Shown here: positions 9,024 through 17,624 of the stretch, piece after piece
How positions within the stretch are numbered: position 1 is the first letter of the stretch
How the letters are laid out: each line of letters starts with the position of its first letter
Assembly: GCF_013141765.1 (NCBI RefSeq)
Contig: NZ_WHOD01000101.1
Span: 1 to 64,000, forward strand
Origin: Paenibacillus foliorum
GTDB lineage: Bacteria; Bacillota; Bacilli; Paenibacillales; NBRC-103111
Direction of reading: 5' to 3'
DNA length: 64,000 nt
Made by a program: the position numbers and the translations under genes
Notes under the pieces: generated by a model
Databases searched by the model: none
Seen by the model: only the letters and a program-made list of their open reading frames with translations
Told to the model about the DNA's origin: nothing

Positions 9024-10019
9024 TCAAACCACGGCACCGTGTTTCAAGTGAACGATACGCTGCTCATTAGCAGAAACATATGCTGCATCGAGAATGGAGA
9101 TAGTGTTCAGGTTATCTCTCGAGCTGTTAGGCGCTTCAATCCCAGTCTCTAGGGAAGTCAGCAAATGATTTAATCCTTCAAAGGTAGCTACTTCTCTGGA
9201 AACTTGATTCTCCCAAGTTTCAGACGGAGTTTTTTCACCTTTACGGTACAGGTCCACTTTGTTGTAAAGCATTACAAGGGTACCGGTCTCACCGATTACG
9301 ATCATTTCCGTCCGGTTGAAGGTGGAAGAGAAGCTTTGAACATAGGTCGCTACCGTATTATTTTCAAACACGACTTGAACGGTCGCATCCGTCTCGCCTA
9401 CGCAATTGATCGCAGATGAGGAACGGTTCTGGCATACAACAGACACAGCCTCGGAACCCAGAATTTGTCTGAACCCGTCAAACCAGTGAATCCCCATTAC
9501 CGACAGCGCATTGCGCTCGCAATCCAGCCGCCAGCCTACATCCTGCCTGAAGAAGAGGTTGGTGAACAAAATGGAGGTCACCTTACCGATGGTCTCTTCC
9601 GCAATCTTGTTCTTGATGAGCTCGAAGGGGAAATGTCTTCTAAAGTTCTGGTTGATGGAGATCGGCACGCCAAGCTGCTGCGCTTTCTCTGTAATTTCTG
9701 TCGCTTCCGCCAATGTATCCGAGAAAGGCTTTTCAACAAACACAGGCAAGCCCGCTTCCAGCAATGGGAACACAATTTGTTTACGGATGGAGGTTGGTGT
9801 ACATACTACAGCTACATCAATACCGCTGTTTTGGATAAAGTCCTGTAAATCCGTAAAGCGCTGCGGAACCCCGTACTTATCGGCTTTGGCATGTAAGGCT
9901 TCAGGGTTCGGGTCGCAGAGCGCCGTTACCTCAATCCGTTCCGGATGATCTTTATATCCCACGAAATGCAGCTCAGTAACGCCACCGGCGCCCACAATAC
10001 CCACTTTGTACTTTTTCAT
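9024..10019 (-). CDS. Gfo/Idh/MocA-family oxidoreductase
   Basis: The 331-residue dehydrogenase has an N-terminal Rossmann fold (KVGIVGAGGVTELHFVGY, residues 5-22), the conserved VFVEKPFSDT motif (about residues 93-102) whose Lys is catalytic in this family, and a C-terminal substrate domain with GIHWFDGFRQILG. NAD(P)-dependent oxidation or reduction of a sugar, inositol or amino sugar is expected; the substrate is unknown. The start is at 10019 (MKKYKVG) behind AGGAGTGGG; an upstream in-frame ATG at 10076 would run through the cre site and is unlikely. This is the promoter-proximal gene of the operon. Confidence 0.9.
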   Translation of the reverse strand: MKKYKVGIVGAGGVTELHFVGYKDHPERIEVTALCDPNPEALHAKADKYGVPQRFTDLQDFIQNSGIDVAVVCTPTSIRKQIVFPLLEAGLPVFVEKPFSDTLAEATEITEKAQQLGVPISINQNFRRHFPFELIKNKIAEETIGKVTSILFTNLFFRQDVGWRLDCERNALSVMGIHWFDGFRQILGSEAVSVVCQNRSSSAINCVGETDATVQVVFENNTVATYVQSFSSTFNRTEMIVIGETGTLVMLYNKVDLYRKGEKTPSETWENQVSREVATFEGLNHLLTSLETGIEAPNSSRDNLNTISILDAAYVSANEQRIVHLKHGAVV

Positions 10020-10061
10020 CTTCTTTATCCCACTCCTTATGATTAATATAATTAAATAAAA

Positions 10062-10075
10062 TGTAAGCGTTATCA
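10062..10075. promoter_or_regulatory. Catabolite-responsive element (cre, CcpA site)
   Basis: TGTAAGCGTTATCA fits the cre consensus TGWNANCGNTNWCA at every position. It lies 43 bases upstream of the dehydrogenase start, where a bound CcpA-HPr complex would repress or block transcription of the sugar operon when a preferred carbon source is present. Confidence 0.82.
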
Positions 10076-10215
10076 TTATAAGACCAGCTTCTGTAAGCTA
10101 TAAGCAGTACCAAGTTAATACGCGCTCGACTCTACATTTTCTATCCTGTACGATTAGGAATTAGTTATAAATCCCCCCTTTATGAGGCTATCGTTCATCT
10201 ACAAATTTAGATGTT

Positions 10216-10270
10216 CTTCAACAATATTTATGGTAGTTTAACAATGTTGTATTTAATTCAACTTAGTTGA
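10216..10270. promoter_or_regulatory. Candidate operator cluster for the XRE-cupin regulator
   Basis: Three related AT-rich dyads lie in this stretch: TTCAACAATATT near 10217, TTAACAATGTTGT near 10239-10251, and the perfect dyad TCAAC-TTA-GTTGA at 10258-10270. A similar TTCAACTATGTT lies at 11003-11014, just upstream of the XRE-cupin gene. The shared core and its two locations fit an operator used for both autoregulation and operon control, but this is inference. The gap 10020-10419 otherwise contains only the cre site and the regulator's terminator. Confidence 0.4.
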
Positions 10271-10324
10271 CTTGAAATTATTGTACAATACTTTTTTTGG
10301 TAATGCAATCGCTTTCTTGCTGAA

Positions 10325-10361
10325 AATAAAAAAAAGGATAAACAGTATGTCCTGTTTTACC
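10325..10361 (-). terminator. Terminator of the XRE-cupin regulator gene
   Basis: On the minus strand a hairpin with arms GGTAAAACAG and CTGTTTATCC (two internal mismatches) is followed by eight T and then ATTTT. It separates the regulator transcript from the sugar operon, so the operon must have its own promoter between here and 10019. Confidence 0.75.
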
Positions 10362-10419
10362 CCTGTATAAACGAACCTTGCTGAAATTTTGTCAGTATCT
10401 CTATAACGTCGTACACGCC

Positions 10420-10977
10420 TTAGCTGTCGCTCGGCTTAGATTGGGTAAACACAGCCACATATTTCACCTCATCGGTAATGGGGCTTAATGTATGCTTCTC
10501 AATGGAATCAAAATAAAGGCTGTCGCCCGGCTTCAACGTATACTCCACGCTGCCTACTTTGTAGCGCATCTCGCCTTCCAATATAAATATAAATTCTTCT
10601 CCATTATGGCTGTAAGCATTTTTACTATCATTCTCCTCCTTCCTTGAAACAAAAAGAAACGGTTGCATCAGCTTCTCGCTGCGCTCAACAGCAAATGTGA
10701 AAAAGGAGTAGCCCTTATCGGTTTTGACCATCTTCGAATGACTCATTTCTTTGGTTGTATAGATGGTTCCAGATCGCTGCTGATCATCCAACAAAATGGA
10801 GACCTTCGTACCTAGCGCATCGGCAATTTTCATCAATGTTGAAATGGGGGGCACTGTTTTCCCATTTTCGATTTTGGATAATAAGCTTTTTGAAAACCCG
10901 CACGCATTCGCTATATCAAGTAAATTCCGGTTTTGCTCGGTTCGCAGCTTTTTAATTTTATTCCCCAAATCCATCAT
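10420..10977 (-). CDS. XRE-family regulator with C-terminal cupin sensor
   Basis: This 185-residue protein has an N-terminal helix-turn-helix (residues 5-60: IKKLRTEQNRNLLDIANACGFSKSLLSKIENGKTVPP) and a C-terminal cupin (about residues 110-175: NAYSHNGEEFIFILEGEMRYKVGS... LKPGDSLYFDSIEKHTL). The HTH-cupin architecture is that of PuuR/SutR-like regulators that sense small molecules. It precedes the sugar operon in the same direction and candidate dyads lie before both units, so it is the likely local regulator (inference). Start at the first of two ATGs, with GGGAG 8 bases upstream. Confidence 0.9.
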   Translation of the reverse strand: MMDLGNKIKKLRTEQNRNLLDIANACGFSKSLLSKIENGKTVPPISTLMKIADALGTKVSILLDDQQRSGTIYTTKEMSHSKMVKTDKGYSFFTFAVERSEKLMQPFLFVSRKEENDSKNAYSHNGEEFIFILEGEMRYKVGSVEYTLKPGDSLYFDSIEKHTLSPITDEVKYVAVFTQSKPSDS

Positions 10978-11131
10978 AGTTTAATCTCCCAATTTAATTT
11001 TATTCAACTATGTTTATCTTAACTATACAGTGTGGAATTAGTCAAGGAGAATGTATACGCTTGCTAACCAAGCAATTTTATTAAAATGATTTGGAGTTAT
11101 GGGGATTTCCCCCTCTATTCTGCTTACCTTA

Positions 11132-11344
11132 CTAGTGTCCACGACCATGTGATTCCCAGGCAAAATACTGAAGTACTCCAACAACAATAAGGAAAAGCGC
11201 CATGACAATGAGTGAATAACCTATCCATCGCGATAGTCTACTATTCATATTGCCCTTCTGATCCGATTTGCTTCGCAGGATAAACAGCCATCCGACCCCT
11301 ATCAAGAACACTACTACAACTCCGGATTGTACATAAGTGGTCAT
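11132..11344 (-). CDS. Small two-helix membrane protein, unknown function
   Basis: The 70-residue product has two hydrophobic segments (about residues 7-25 and 42-62) joined by a basic loop with KSDQKGN and RLSRW, and ends in WESHGRGH, a His-rich tail. The ribosome site AAGGAGTG is 5 bases from the ATG, which supports real translation. No family is recognised. Confidence 0.6.
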   Translation of the reverse strand: MTTYVQSGVVVVFLIGVGWLFILRSKSDQKGNMNSRLSRWIGYSLIVMALFLIVVGVLQYFAWESHGRGH

Positions 11345-11406
11345 AAAATCACTCCTTCCTCACCTTGTGCTAGATCCCGGAGATCGAACATATGCATACT
11401 TATGAA

Positions 11407-12030
11407 TCAATCGAACACCGTTTCCGCAGCCGACTCACGAACGCGTTTAAATAGCATCCGCACCTGCGATTCCGTCACTCGATCGACTGACAACGGGGGC
11501 AGCTCGTCTTCACTAAAAAAGCCAATTTCACTCGTTTCAATGCTCGCCTTGGCCTCTCCGCCAGTCAGCTCGCACAGAATGAACAGCTTGTATACGTGAT
11601 AAGCCAGCGGTGTGTGCGGATGAAGATTGCGATCGAGTGCCGCCAACAGCCTGACGGGAGTAACCTCGTAGCCTGACTCTTCCTTTATCTCCTTAACTAC
11701 ATTTTCCCGAGGAGATAACCCAATATCCGCCCAACCGCCAGGAAGAGACCAGCAGCCGTCCGTTACTTCTTTTACAAACAGCATTCGACCATCCTGTATG
11801 ACCACGCCCCTTACATCAACCTTGGGAGTAGCATAACCGATCTCATTTGCGAAAAGTCCTGCCACCTGCTCTATTTCCAACCCCGAATAGGCCGCCATCA
11901 TTTCTACACTAAGAGCTCTCAGCTCCTCATACCGTTCCAGATCGTATACATTTTTGGTATAGGTCAAGCCTGCTTGAGCAATAGCCTGAATTTTTCGAGC
12001 CCATTCGATACCACGAGTATCTTCTGCCAT
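11407..12030 (-). CDS. Nudix hydrolase with N-terminal helical domain
   Basis: The 207-residue protein has the N-terminal domain found in a subset of Nudix enzymes (residues 1-65, WARKIQAIAQAGLTYTKNVYDLERYEELR) and a Nudix domain with GGWADIGLSPRENVVKEIKE (about residues 118-137) followed by ESGYEV. This arrangement is typical of predicted ADP-ribose or nucleotide-sugar pyrophosphatases. The Glu residues that bind metal in the Nudix box are present. AGGAGG lies at the right distance from the ATG. Confidence 0.87.
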   Translation of the reverse strand: MAEDTRGIEWARKIQAIAQAGLTYTKNVYDLERYEELRALSVEMMAAYSGLEIEQVAGLFANEIGYATPKVDVRGVVIQDGRMLFVKEVTDGCWSLPGGWADIGLSPRENVVKEIKEESGYEVTPVRLLAALDRNLHPHTPLAYHVYKLFILCELTGGEAKASIETSEIGFFSEDELPPLSVDRVTESQVRMLFKRVRESAAETVFD

Positions 12031-12226
12031 ATGGTTATCCTCCTCTTGTCAATCATAGTTTAAGACTAGTCCAGATCCTAATATCGCCTGGTATTTATTG
12101 TAATTTCGCGACCTATCAGCGTCAACACTCTGAATAAATGGAGTCATGCTGCTTGTTGACACATCCGTTTCCTGCTATTCTTTTTTTAGTTGTAAAATAT
12201 TAGATAAACGATGGAGCGACATAACT

Positions 12227-13012
12227 ATGCCTGAGGATAAATTAATAATGTGGGGTACGGGTGATTCCATGGGGGTTCCAAGAGTGTACTGCTCTTGTGA
12301 AATATGCGCAGAGGCTAGAACGACTGGCTTGAACCGTCGCTATCGCTCGTCAGCGATGCTGGAGGCAGCTGAGGGGGAACTCCTGATCGACTGCGGACCG
12401 GAATGGCGAACTCAGATGGAGCTCTTGGATAAAAGATTCATCAGCCATGTACTCATCACACATGCCCATTTCGACCATATTGCCGGACTTCCTGAATGGG
12501 CCGATGCCTGCCGCTGGCTGCACAAGAAAGGACATGTATACGCCCCTGAAGAAGTGCTGCAAACACTCCGCAGGCAGTTCCCTTGGTTGGAAAATCAATT
12601 GACCTACCACGATTGCGGCGCTGGACTGGATTGGGGAAACTGGCGTATTCAACCCTGGAAGGTATGCCATGGAAAAAACGGCTTTTCGTATGCTTATCGC
12701 TTCGATAGGACTGGTGCCTCTCCTTACAGCTGGGCCTACTGCTCGGATGCTATTAATCTGACTGACAAAGAAAAAGCCCCTTTGTTCGGGCTGCAGCTGC
12801 TTATATTAGGAACTAATTATTATGAAGAGCATGCAGATAAAGCAACCCGGTCCGTGTATGATATGATCGAAGCATTAGAGCTGCTTGATGAGACCAAGCC
12901 GGATCGTGCCTTGTTCACGCATATGTCTCACGGTGTGGATATCCGAACCGACTACAAGCTGCCCTCCATGGTAACCTTGGCGGTAACTGGCATGAGATTA
13001 AATTTAAAGTAG
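12227..13012 (+). CDS. MBL-fold metal-dependent hydrolase (PhnP-like)
   Basis: The 261-residue protein has an N-terminal GTGDSMGVPRVYCSCEICAEA with paired Cys as in PhnP-type phosphodiesterases, then the metallo-beta-lactamase motif THAHFDHIAGLPEW (HxHxDH, about residues 81-94), a later CHGKNGFSYAYR and YCSDA, and a C-terminal LFTHMSHG. PhnP cleaves cyclic ribose phosphates in phosphonate breakdown; related Bacillales proteins may act on other phosphodiesters. The start at 12227 (MPEDKL) is preferred because GGAG precedes it; the 27 codons before it do not resemble the family. Confidence 0.85.
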   Translation: MPEDKLIMWGTGDSMGVPRVYCSCEICAEARTTGLNRRYRSSAMLEAAEGELLIDCGPEWRTQMELLDKRFISHVLITHAHFDHIAGLPEWADACRWLHKKGHVYAPEEVLQTLRRQFPWLENQLTYHDCGAGLDWGNWRIQPWKVCHGKNGFSYAYRFDRTGASPYSWAYCSDAINLTDKEKAPLFGLQLLILGTNYYEEHADKATRSVYDMIEALELLDETKPDRALFTHMSHGVDIRTDYKLPSMVTLAVTGMRLNLK

Positions 13013-13051
13013 TTGGATAGCGAAATTAACTTAGATAAGAGGTGAAATCGA

Positions 13052-13714
13052 TTGTACCTGCACCCCCTACTGCAGCAAATGAAAAACTCGATGCCTTTCT
13101 CCGGACGTTTGGAGGAGGATGTCAGCAGCTTTTTAAGACTCCATGCTCACCCGCATACGGCTGAGCACTGTTTGAAGGTTGGATATGAAGCAGGACGACT
13201 AGCCGAACGCTTCGGCTGCGATTCCGATCATGCGCGCGCGGCGGGCTTTTTGCATGATATCAGCGCTTTGGTACCTAATAACCAAAGAATCGATGCAGCA
13301 CGCGAATGGAACCTCGATATTCTACCTGAAGAAGAGCGTTTTCCCATGATTATTCATCAAAAGCTTTCACGGGTCATTGCTCAGCAAGTATTCGGGATTG
13401 ATCAAACTCAGGTCCTTGAAGCCATCGAATGCCATACGACCTTGAAGGCCCCAAGCACCTTGCTTGATCGGATTGTTTTTATTGCGGATAAAATTGAATG
13501 GGATCAAGCCGGTCAGCCGCCTTACTTAGCGGAGCTGCTCCAGCAGTTGGATGTATCCTTAGAGGATGGGGTTTTTGTCTATATCGATTATTTGTGGAGT
13601 CGCAGAGAGCATTTGAAAGTAGTCCATCCCTGGCTAGTTGATGCTCACTCCGACCTCTCAGCCATTCTAAATGCTTCCCCCGCCTATAGAAAGCTGGAAC
13701 GACCCGAGCAATAG
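13052..13714 (+). CDS. HD-domain phosphohydrolase, YqeK-like
   Basis: The 220-residue protein has an HD domain: HPHTAEHCLKVGYEA (first His), AAGFLHDISA (His-Asp pair, about residues 66-75), then IIHQKLSRVIA, IECHTT and LDRIVFIADKIEWD. These blocks match the YqeK family, which hydrolyses diadenosine tetraphosphate symmetrically. It lacks YqeK's usual partner genes (nadD, rsfS), so it is probably a paralogue. Translation starts at TTG (13052) with AAGAGGTG 7 bases upstream. It follows the MBL gene by 39 bases and ends 6 bases from the convergent phosphatase gene. Confidence 0.82.
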   Translation: MYLHPLLQQMKNSMPFSGRLEEDVSSFLRLHAHPHTAEHCLKVGYEAGRLAERFGCDSDHARAAGFLHDISALVPNNQRIDAAREWNLDILPEEERFPMIIHQKLSRVIAQQVFGIDQTQVLEAIECHTTLKAPSTLLDRIVFIADKIEWDQAGQPPYLAELLQQLDVSLEDGVFVYIDYLWSRREHLKVVHPWLVDAHSDLSAILNASPAYRKLERPEQ

Positions 13715-13720
13715 AGGGGC

Positions 13721-14299
13721 CTAGGCTAGCTCCCACAATCGGCGTACCTCAATTAATTGATCGCTGTCGTCAAACCGCAGCATATATATGTCCGGCTTGC
13801 TTGTCTGCTTCCAAAATTCCAGACCATAGCTGCTGTCAAAATAGTTCATCATAGCCGTCATAATATTCCCGTGAGTACCGACAGCTATGTTCTTGCCCTT
13901 ATGTCTGTTCATCACCTGCCGCAAAGCGGAAATACTTCTCTTCTGGGAGACCTCATTCGATTCTCCGCCAGGCATCGCAAAGCTCGGTTCCCTGAATACC
14001 TTCTCGATCGTCGGCAAGAAATCTTGATCCTCCATCGGATAGTAGATACCAGCCAGAAGTCTTTCCCTTAAATCCTCTTCAATCTCAATTTCAAGCCCTA
14101 ATGCATTCGCCAGACCTTCAACGGTCTGGATAGCTCTTCTGTAGGGACTCGATACGACCGCTTGTATATTTTGCTGCAGCATAATTTCTGTAACAGCCGC
14201 AGCATCCTTCTGGCCTTTGGGGGATAGTCCCCGGGTCCTTTCATTTTCGATCGAAAAGGGTGACTCTGCATGCCTCACCATATAGATAGCGGTACCCAT
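13721..14299 (-). CDS. Histidine phosphatase family protein
   Basis: The 192-residue protein has the catalytic motif YMVRHAESPF (RHG-like, residues 6-15, phosphohistidine at His10), SSPYRRAIQT (about residues 50-59), and GTHGNIMTAMMNYF holding the second active-site His. It belongs to the phosphoglycerate mutase-like phosphatases; small-molecule phosphatase activity is expected but the substrate is unknown. Its stop lies 6 bases from the convergent HD-domain gene with no room for separate terminators. Confidence 0.87.
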   Translation of the reverse strand: MGTAIYMVRHAESPFSIENERTRGLSPKGQKDAAAVTEIMLQQNIQAVVSSPYRRAIQTVEGLANALGLEIEIEEDLRERLLAGIYYPMEDQDFLPTIEKVFREPSFAMPGGESNEVSQKRSISALRQVMNRHKGKNIAVGTHGNIMTAMMNYFDSSYGLEFWKQTSKPDIYMLRFDDSDQLIEVRRLWELA

Positions 14300-14379
14300 C
14301 CGATTCCTCCCTCTTTCGTCCCAATTGACTGGTGCCTATATACATCTTTAATCATGATGAATGCCATAAACCAGGTTGC

Positions 14380-14793
14380 TTAGACCAGTCCGTTGGACCT
14401 GGCCAGAACCAACCCAAAGCCTAGCCTCGTATCCTGCCACTTCCCGCTCGCAACATGACCAAACGCCTCTTCGACATCAATAAACAGCACATGGATATCT
14501 TCGTCCTTATCCAGCTGTTGATTCTGCAAATCAATAATATCGTTAGTGAAAAATAGCGTAATGACTACCGGACTTTTCGGAATGCTAAACGTACCCAGCT
14601 CTATTAAGCTGCCAGCAACCAAGCCCGTCTCCTCGCTCAATTCCCTGCGCGCTCCCTCTTTCAAATCCTCATTATTTTCTATTCTGCCTCCGGGTAGCTC
14701 GTAAGTGAATCTTTTCTTCCCTTCCCTGAACTGCTTAACAATAACCAATTTATTTTTATACAAGGCTACAACCTTAACTCCATATACTTTCAT
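14380..14793 (-). CDS. Nudix hydrolase
   Basis: The 137-residue single-domain Nudix protein has the complete box starting at GGRIENNEDLKEGARRELSE and ending in ETGL (about residues 35-58), matching Gx5Ex7REUxEExGU. The preceding YELPGGR resembles ADP-sugar pyrophosphatases. AAGGAG lies upstream of the ATG. The ORF shortly follows a histidine phosphatase gene in the sense of clean-up enzymes, but the substrates of neither can be inferred. Confidence 0.87.
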   Translation of the reverse strand: MKVYGVKVVALYKNKLVIVKQFREGKKRFTYELPGGRIENNEDLKEGARRELSEETGLVAGSLIELGTFSIPKSPVVITLFFTNDIIDLQNQQLDKDEDIHVLFIDVEEAFGHVASGKWQDTRLGFGLVLARSNGLV

Positions 14794-14968
14794 TCCCGCT
14801 CTCCTTAGAGCTTTCCGTATGGAAAGCTTGCATCGTAAGCATTAGCTTTGTCCAAACTCGCAGATGCAAATACATTCATTCATTATGACATGATATGTCA
14901 GCCAGACCTGCAATCCATTTATATTTCTGCACAGACTTGCAGGAAACCTTTATTCCTTCTTTTCCGGC

Positions 14969-15484
14969 TTATATTGATTTGCTCATCGTATACCAGCTGT
15001 CTTCCCCACCCGGATAACTCTGCTCATTGATAATTTGATATTGAAGCTTCTTATAATAATCGACATTTTCAGGCAATGATAACCGTACCTCTACCCTTGT
15101 TTCCGAATAGCTATGGCTCCGGGCAATTTCCTCCAAGTACGACAGCATGTATCGGGCAATCCCCTTCCCTCTGTGGGCCGGAAGGACAGCTACTCGTCCA
15201 ATGTACATGTAATTTTCCACATAATAAAATCTTGCAGAGCCCACAGGCTCCAGCCCGTCCCATACTAGAATAGCCGCTCCGCGCCCTTCTATTTTATGGA
15301 GAATGTCTTCGATGGTTTCGGATAAAGCTCCTGAGGGCGGCACAAGTACTCCGGCATATTGTTCGAAAGCCTCATGCATAATTCGGTGAACGACAGACAT
15401 TTCCTCTCTACTTGCTTCCTTGATGATAATAGCTATTTTCCTCACTCCATCACCGTGTGCTGCTTGTCCAATTCTTCGAGGCAT
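14969..15484 (-). CDS. GNAT-family N-acetyltransferase
   Basis: The 171-residue product has the GNAT acetyl-CoA motif A (YIGRVAVLPAHRGKGIARYMLSYLEEIA, about residues 92-119, with R/Q-x-x-G-x-G/A as RGKGIA) preceded by PVGSARFYYVENYMYIG, and a C-terminal YYKKLQYQIIN typical of motif B. The substrate is unknown. The ATG at 15484 has only a weak ribosome site; the true start may be the GTG at 15445, which trims 13 residues and begins nearer the GNAT fold. Confidence 0.82.
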   Translation of the reverse strand: MPRRIGQAAHGDGVRKIAIIIKEASREEMSVVHRIMHEAFEQYAGVLVPPSGALSETIEDILHKIEGRGAAILVWDGLEPVGSARFYYVENYMYIGRVAVLPAHRGKGIARYMLSYLEEIARSHSYSETRVEVRLSLPENVDYYKKLQYQIINEQSYPGGEDSWYTMSKSI

Positions 15485-15615
15485 TAGTTACCCATATAAT
15501 ACCATAACTATCCACGGGGTTAAAAAGATTTTCTGCTGCTCCCTGTCTCCTAACTACTCAGCGGCCTTAACCATGTGAATACTTTGTAAAGGGAAAGCCC
15601 TTACTCCATGATATC

Positions 15616-15658
15616 TTCACATCCCCTTAACTCATGCTTTACATACGTTCGTTATACT
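15616..15658 (+). promoter_or_regulatory. Probable PhoP-dependent promoter for ugpAEB
   Basis: Three hexamers spaced every 11 bases, TTCACA (15616-15621), TTAACT (15627-15632) and TTTACA (15638-15643), fit the PhoP direct-repeat consensus TT(A/C/T)ACA. A -10 box TATACT follows at 15653-15658, 9 bases after the last hexamer, and no good -35 box is present. This is the layout of Bacillus Pho-regulon promoters, in which phosphorylated PhoP replaces the -35 contact. Expression under phosphate limitation is predicted. Confidence 0.7.
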
Positions 15659-15753
15659 GATCAAGTCAACCCCCTGCAAGCATAGGTACACCTGACCAAA
15701 CATCGCGTTTATGCACCATGAGCCTAGTGAAAACCGTAAGGAGTGAACAATCA

Positions 15754-16716
15754 ATGAGTCTGTTAAAACAAGATCTCGGGCTGCCGTCACCCACAGAAGT
15801 AAGTCCGCGGCAGCATATAAGCAGGGTTCAAAGTCTCCGTAGTATGCGGTTCAGAGAGAATCTGCTCGCCTGCTTCTTTCTCGCTCCCTCTCTTCTACTA
15901 TTCGGCATTTTTCTCTTTTATCCATTGATTAAATCTGTCTACTTAAGCTTGCATTTGACTGACCCGCGAGGACGAATTGCCGCTTACGTAGGATTGGAAA
16001 ACTTCCAGGAATTGTTTCTGTCCGAGAAGTTTTATCAGAGCTTGAAGGTGACTTTATCCTTCACCCTGCTGACTGTGCCGACCTGTATCCTTATCGCGCT
16101 GCTGCTAGCCGCATTGACACATAACAAGCTTCGCGGCATGCGAGCTTTTCAATTCATTTTCTCCTTGCCCATCGCGATTTCCGTCGGAACCGGCTCGGTC
16201 ATCTGGATGATGCTGTATCACCCGAGTGTGGGGATTTTAAATTACTTTCTAAGCTTGGGCGGCATCCAACCAATCGGATGGCTGACCGACCCTGCTTGGG
16301 CATTGATCTCTATATCCGTCATGACCGTCTGGATGAATCTTGGCTTCAATTACATTGTGCTGCTGAGCGGCCTTCAGGGAGTGTCGGAAGACATCTATGA
16401 TAGTGCCAAAATCGATGGCTCCGGCCCTGTACGCACCTTCGTGCAGCTAACTCTGCCCCTTGTATCGCCAACGCTATTCTTCGTTTTTATTGTATCGGTG
16501 ATCGGTGCGTTCCAATCGTTCGGGCAAATTCACATCTTGACCAGAGGCGGCCCTATGAATACGACGGATGTGGTCGTCTACAACATTTATCAGGATGCGT
16601 TCATTAACTTCCGCTTCGGTATTGGCAGTGCTCAAGCGCTTGTATTGTTCGCGATCATCCTGATTCTGACCCTCCTTCAGTTCAAATTCTTTGAAAAGAA
16701 GGTGCATTATCAATGA
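15754..16716 (+). CDS. ugpA: UgpA-like ABC transporter permease
   Basis: The 320-residue permease has six membrane segments, beginning with LLACFFLAPSLLLFGIFLFYPLI and including FSLPIAISVGTGSVIWMMLYHP, and an EAA loop (DIYDSAKIDGSGPVRTFVQLTLPLVSP). Closest in pattern to the glycerol-3-phosphate permease UgpA. ATG 15754 is chosen because AAGGAGTG lies 8 bases upstream; an in-frame ATG at 15718 lacks a ribosome site. The gene overlaps the next by 4 bases (ATGA). The PhoP-like promoter upstream supports a phosphate-ester substrate. Confidence 0.82.
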   Translation: MSLLKQDLGLPSPTEVSPRQHISRVQSLRSMRFRENLLACFFLAPSLLLFGIFLFYPLIKSVYLSLHLTDPRGRIAAYVGLENFQELFLSEKFYQSLKVTLSFTLLTVPTCILIALLLAALTHNKLRGMRAFQFIFSLPIAISVGTGSVIWMMLYHPSVGILNYFLSLGGIQPIGWLTDPAWALISISVMTVWMNLGFNYIVLLSGLQGVSEDIYDSAKIDGSGPVRTFVQLTLPLVSPTLFFVFIVSVIGAFQSFGQIHILTRGGPMNTTDVVVYNIYQDAFINFRFGIGSAQALVLFAIILILTLLQFKFFEKKVHYQ

Positions 16717-17534
16717 CCTCACGTTTGCAAAATACAGCCATCTACATCGTGCTCGGGATTGCCGCTGCACTGATGCTGTATCCCATACTGTTTACCCTCT
16801 CCGCTACATTCATGACACAGGCTGAATCTTCGTCCTATCCGCCTAAGCTGTTTCCTGGAGGGCTGTACTGGGATAACCTGCTGCAAGTAACGCAGCTCGT
16901 CCCGATCTTTAAGTTCATTACGAACAGCTTCATGATCTCGACCGCCATCATGATCGGGCAGATATTCACTGCAAGCTTGGCCGCTTATGCATTTGCTTTT
17001 CTAAGATTCACGGGTAAAACGGTACTGTTCGCCCTGTTCCTCTCCACCATGATGATTCCTTGGGAAGTCACCATGATTCCCAACTATTTAACGATTAAAA
17101 GCTGGGGCTGGCTGGATAGCTACGAAGGATTGATCATCCCGTTTCTCGCTACCGCTTTCGGTACCTTCCTGCTTCGCCAATTCTTCCTTCAATTGCCCGG
17201 CGAATTGTTCGAAGCTGCGAAAATGGATGGCTGCGGGCATATTCGAAGCTTTTTCCGACTGGTGCTGCCCTTGTCCCGTCCCGCTTTAGCCACACTTGGA
17301 GTGTATTCCTTCCTGACTCATTGGAATATGTACCTGTGGCCGTTGCTTATCACTAACGGAGAGAATATGCGCACCGTACAGATCGGTATCAGCATGCTGC
17401 AATTCGAGGAAATGACCTCGTGGAATCTCGTACTAGCCGGAGTTACATTAGTGCTGCTGCCCTCCTTATTGCTGCTCGCGCTTGGAATCAAACAGCTTGT
17501 CCGCGGCATTACTGCCGGAGCAGTCAAGGGCTGA
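16713..17534 (+). CDS. ugpE: UgpE-like ABC transporter permease
   Basis: The 273-residue partner permease has six membrane segments, an EAA loop (LPGELFEAAKMDGCGHIRSFFRLVLPLSRPA, about residues 163-193) and the typical C-terminus GITAGAVKG. It is translationally coupled to the preceding permease. A small hairpin (17557-17576, arms GCGCC/GGCGC) lies in the 90-base gap before the binding-protein gene and could adjust the ratio of binding protein to permease (inference). Confidence 0.85.
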   Translation: MTSRLQNTAIYIVLGIAAALMLYPILFTLSATFMTQAESSSYPPKLFPGGLYWDNLLQVTQLVPIFKFITNSFMISTAIMIGQIFTASLAAYAFAFLRFTGKTVLFALFLSTMMIPWEVTMIPNYLTIKSWGWLDSYEGLIIPFLATAFGTFLLRQFFLQLPGELFEAAKMDGCGHIRSFFRLVLPLSRPALATLGVYSFLTHWNMYLWPLLITNGENMRTVQIGISMLQFEEMTSWNLVLAGVTLVLLPSLLLLALGIKQLVRGITAGAVKG

Positions 17535-17624
17535 CGTTTGCATTGAGAATTATAATGCGCCGTTCTGCTTAGGCGCTCTATATACATTTACTCAACTACA
17601 AATTAAAGGGAGCGAACCTTACAA

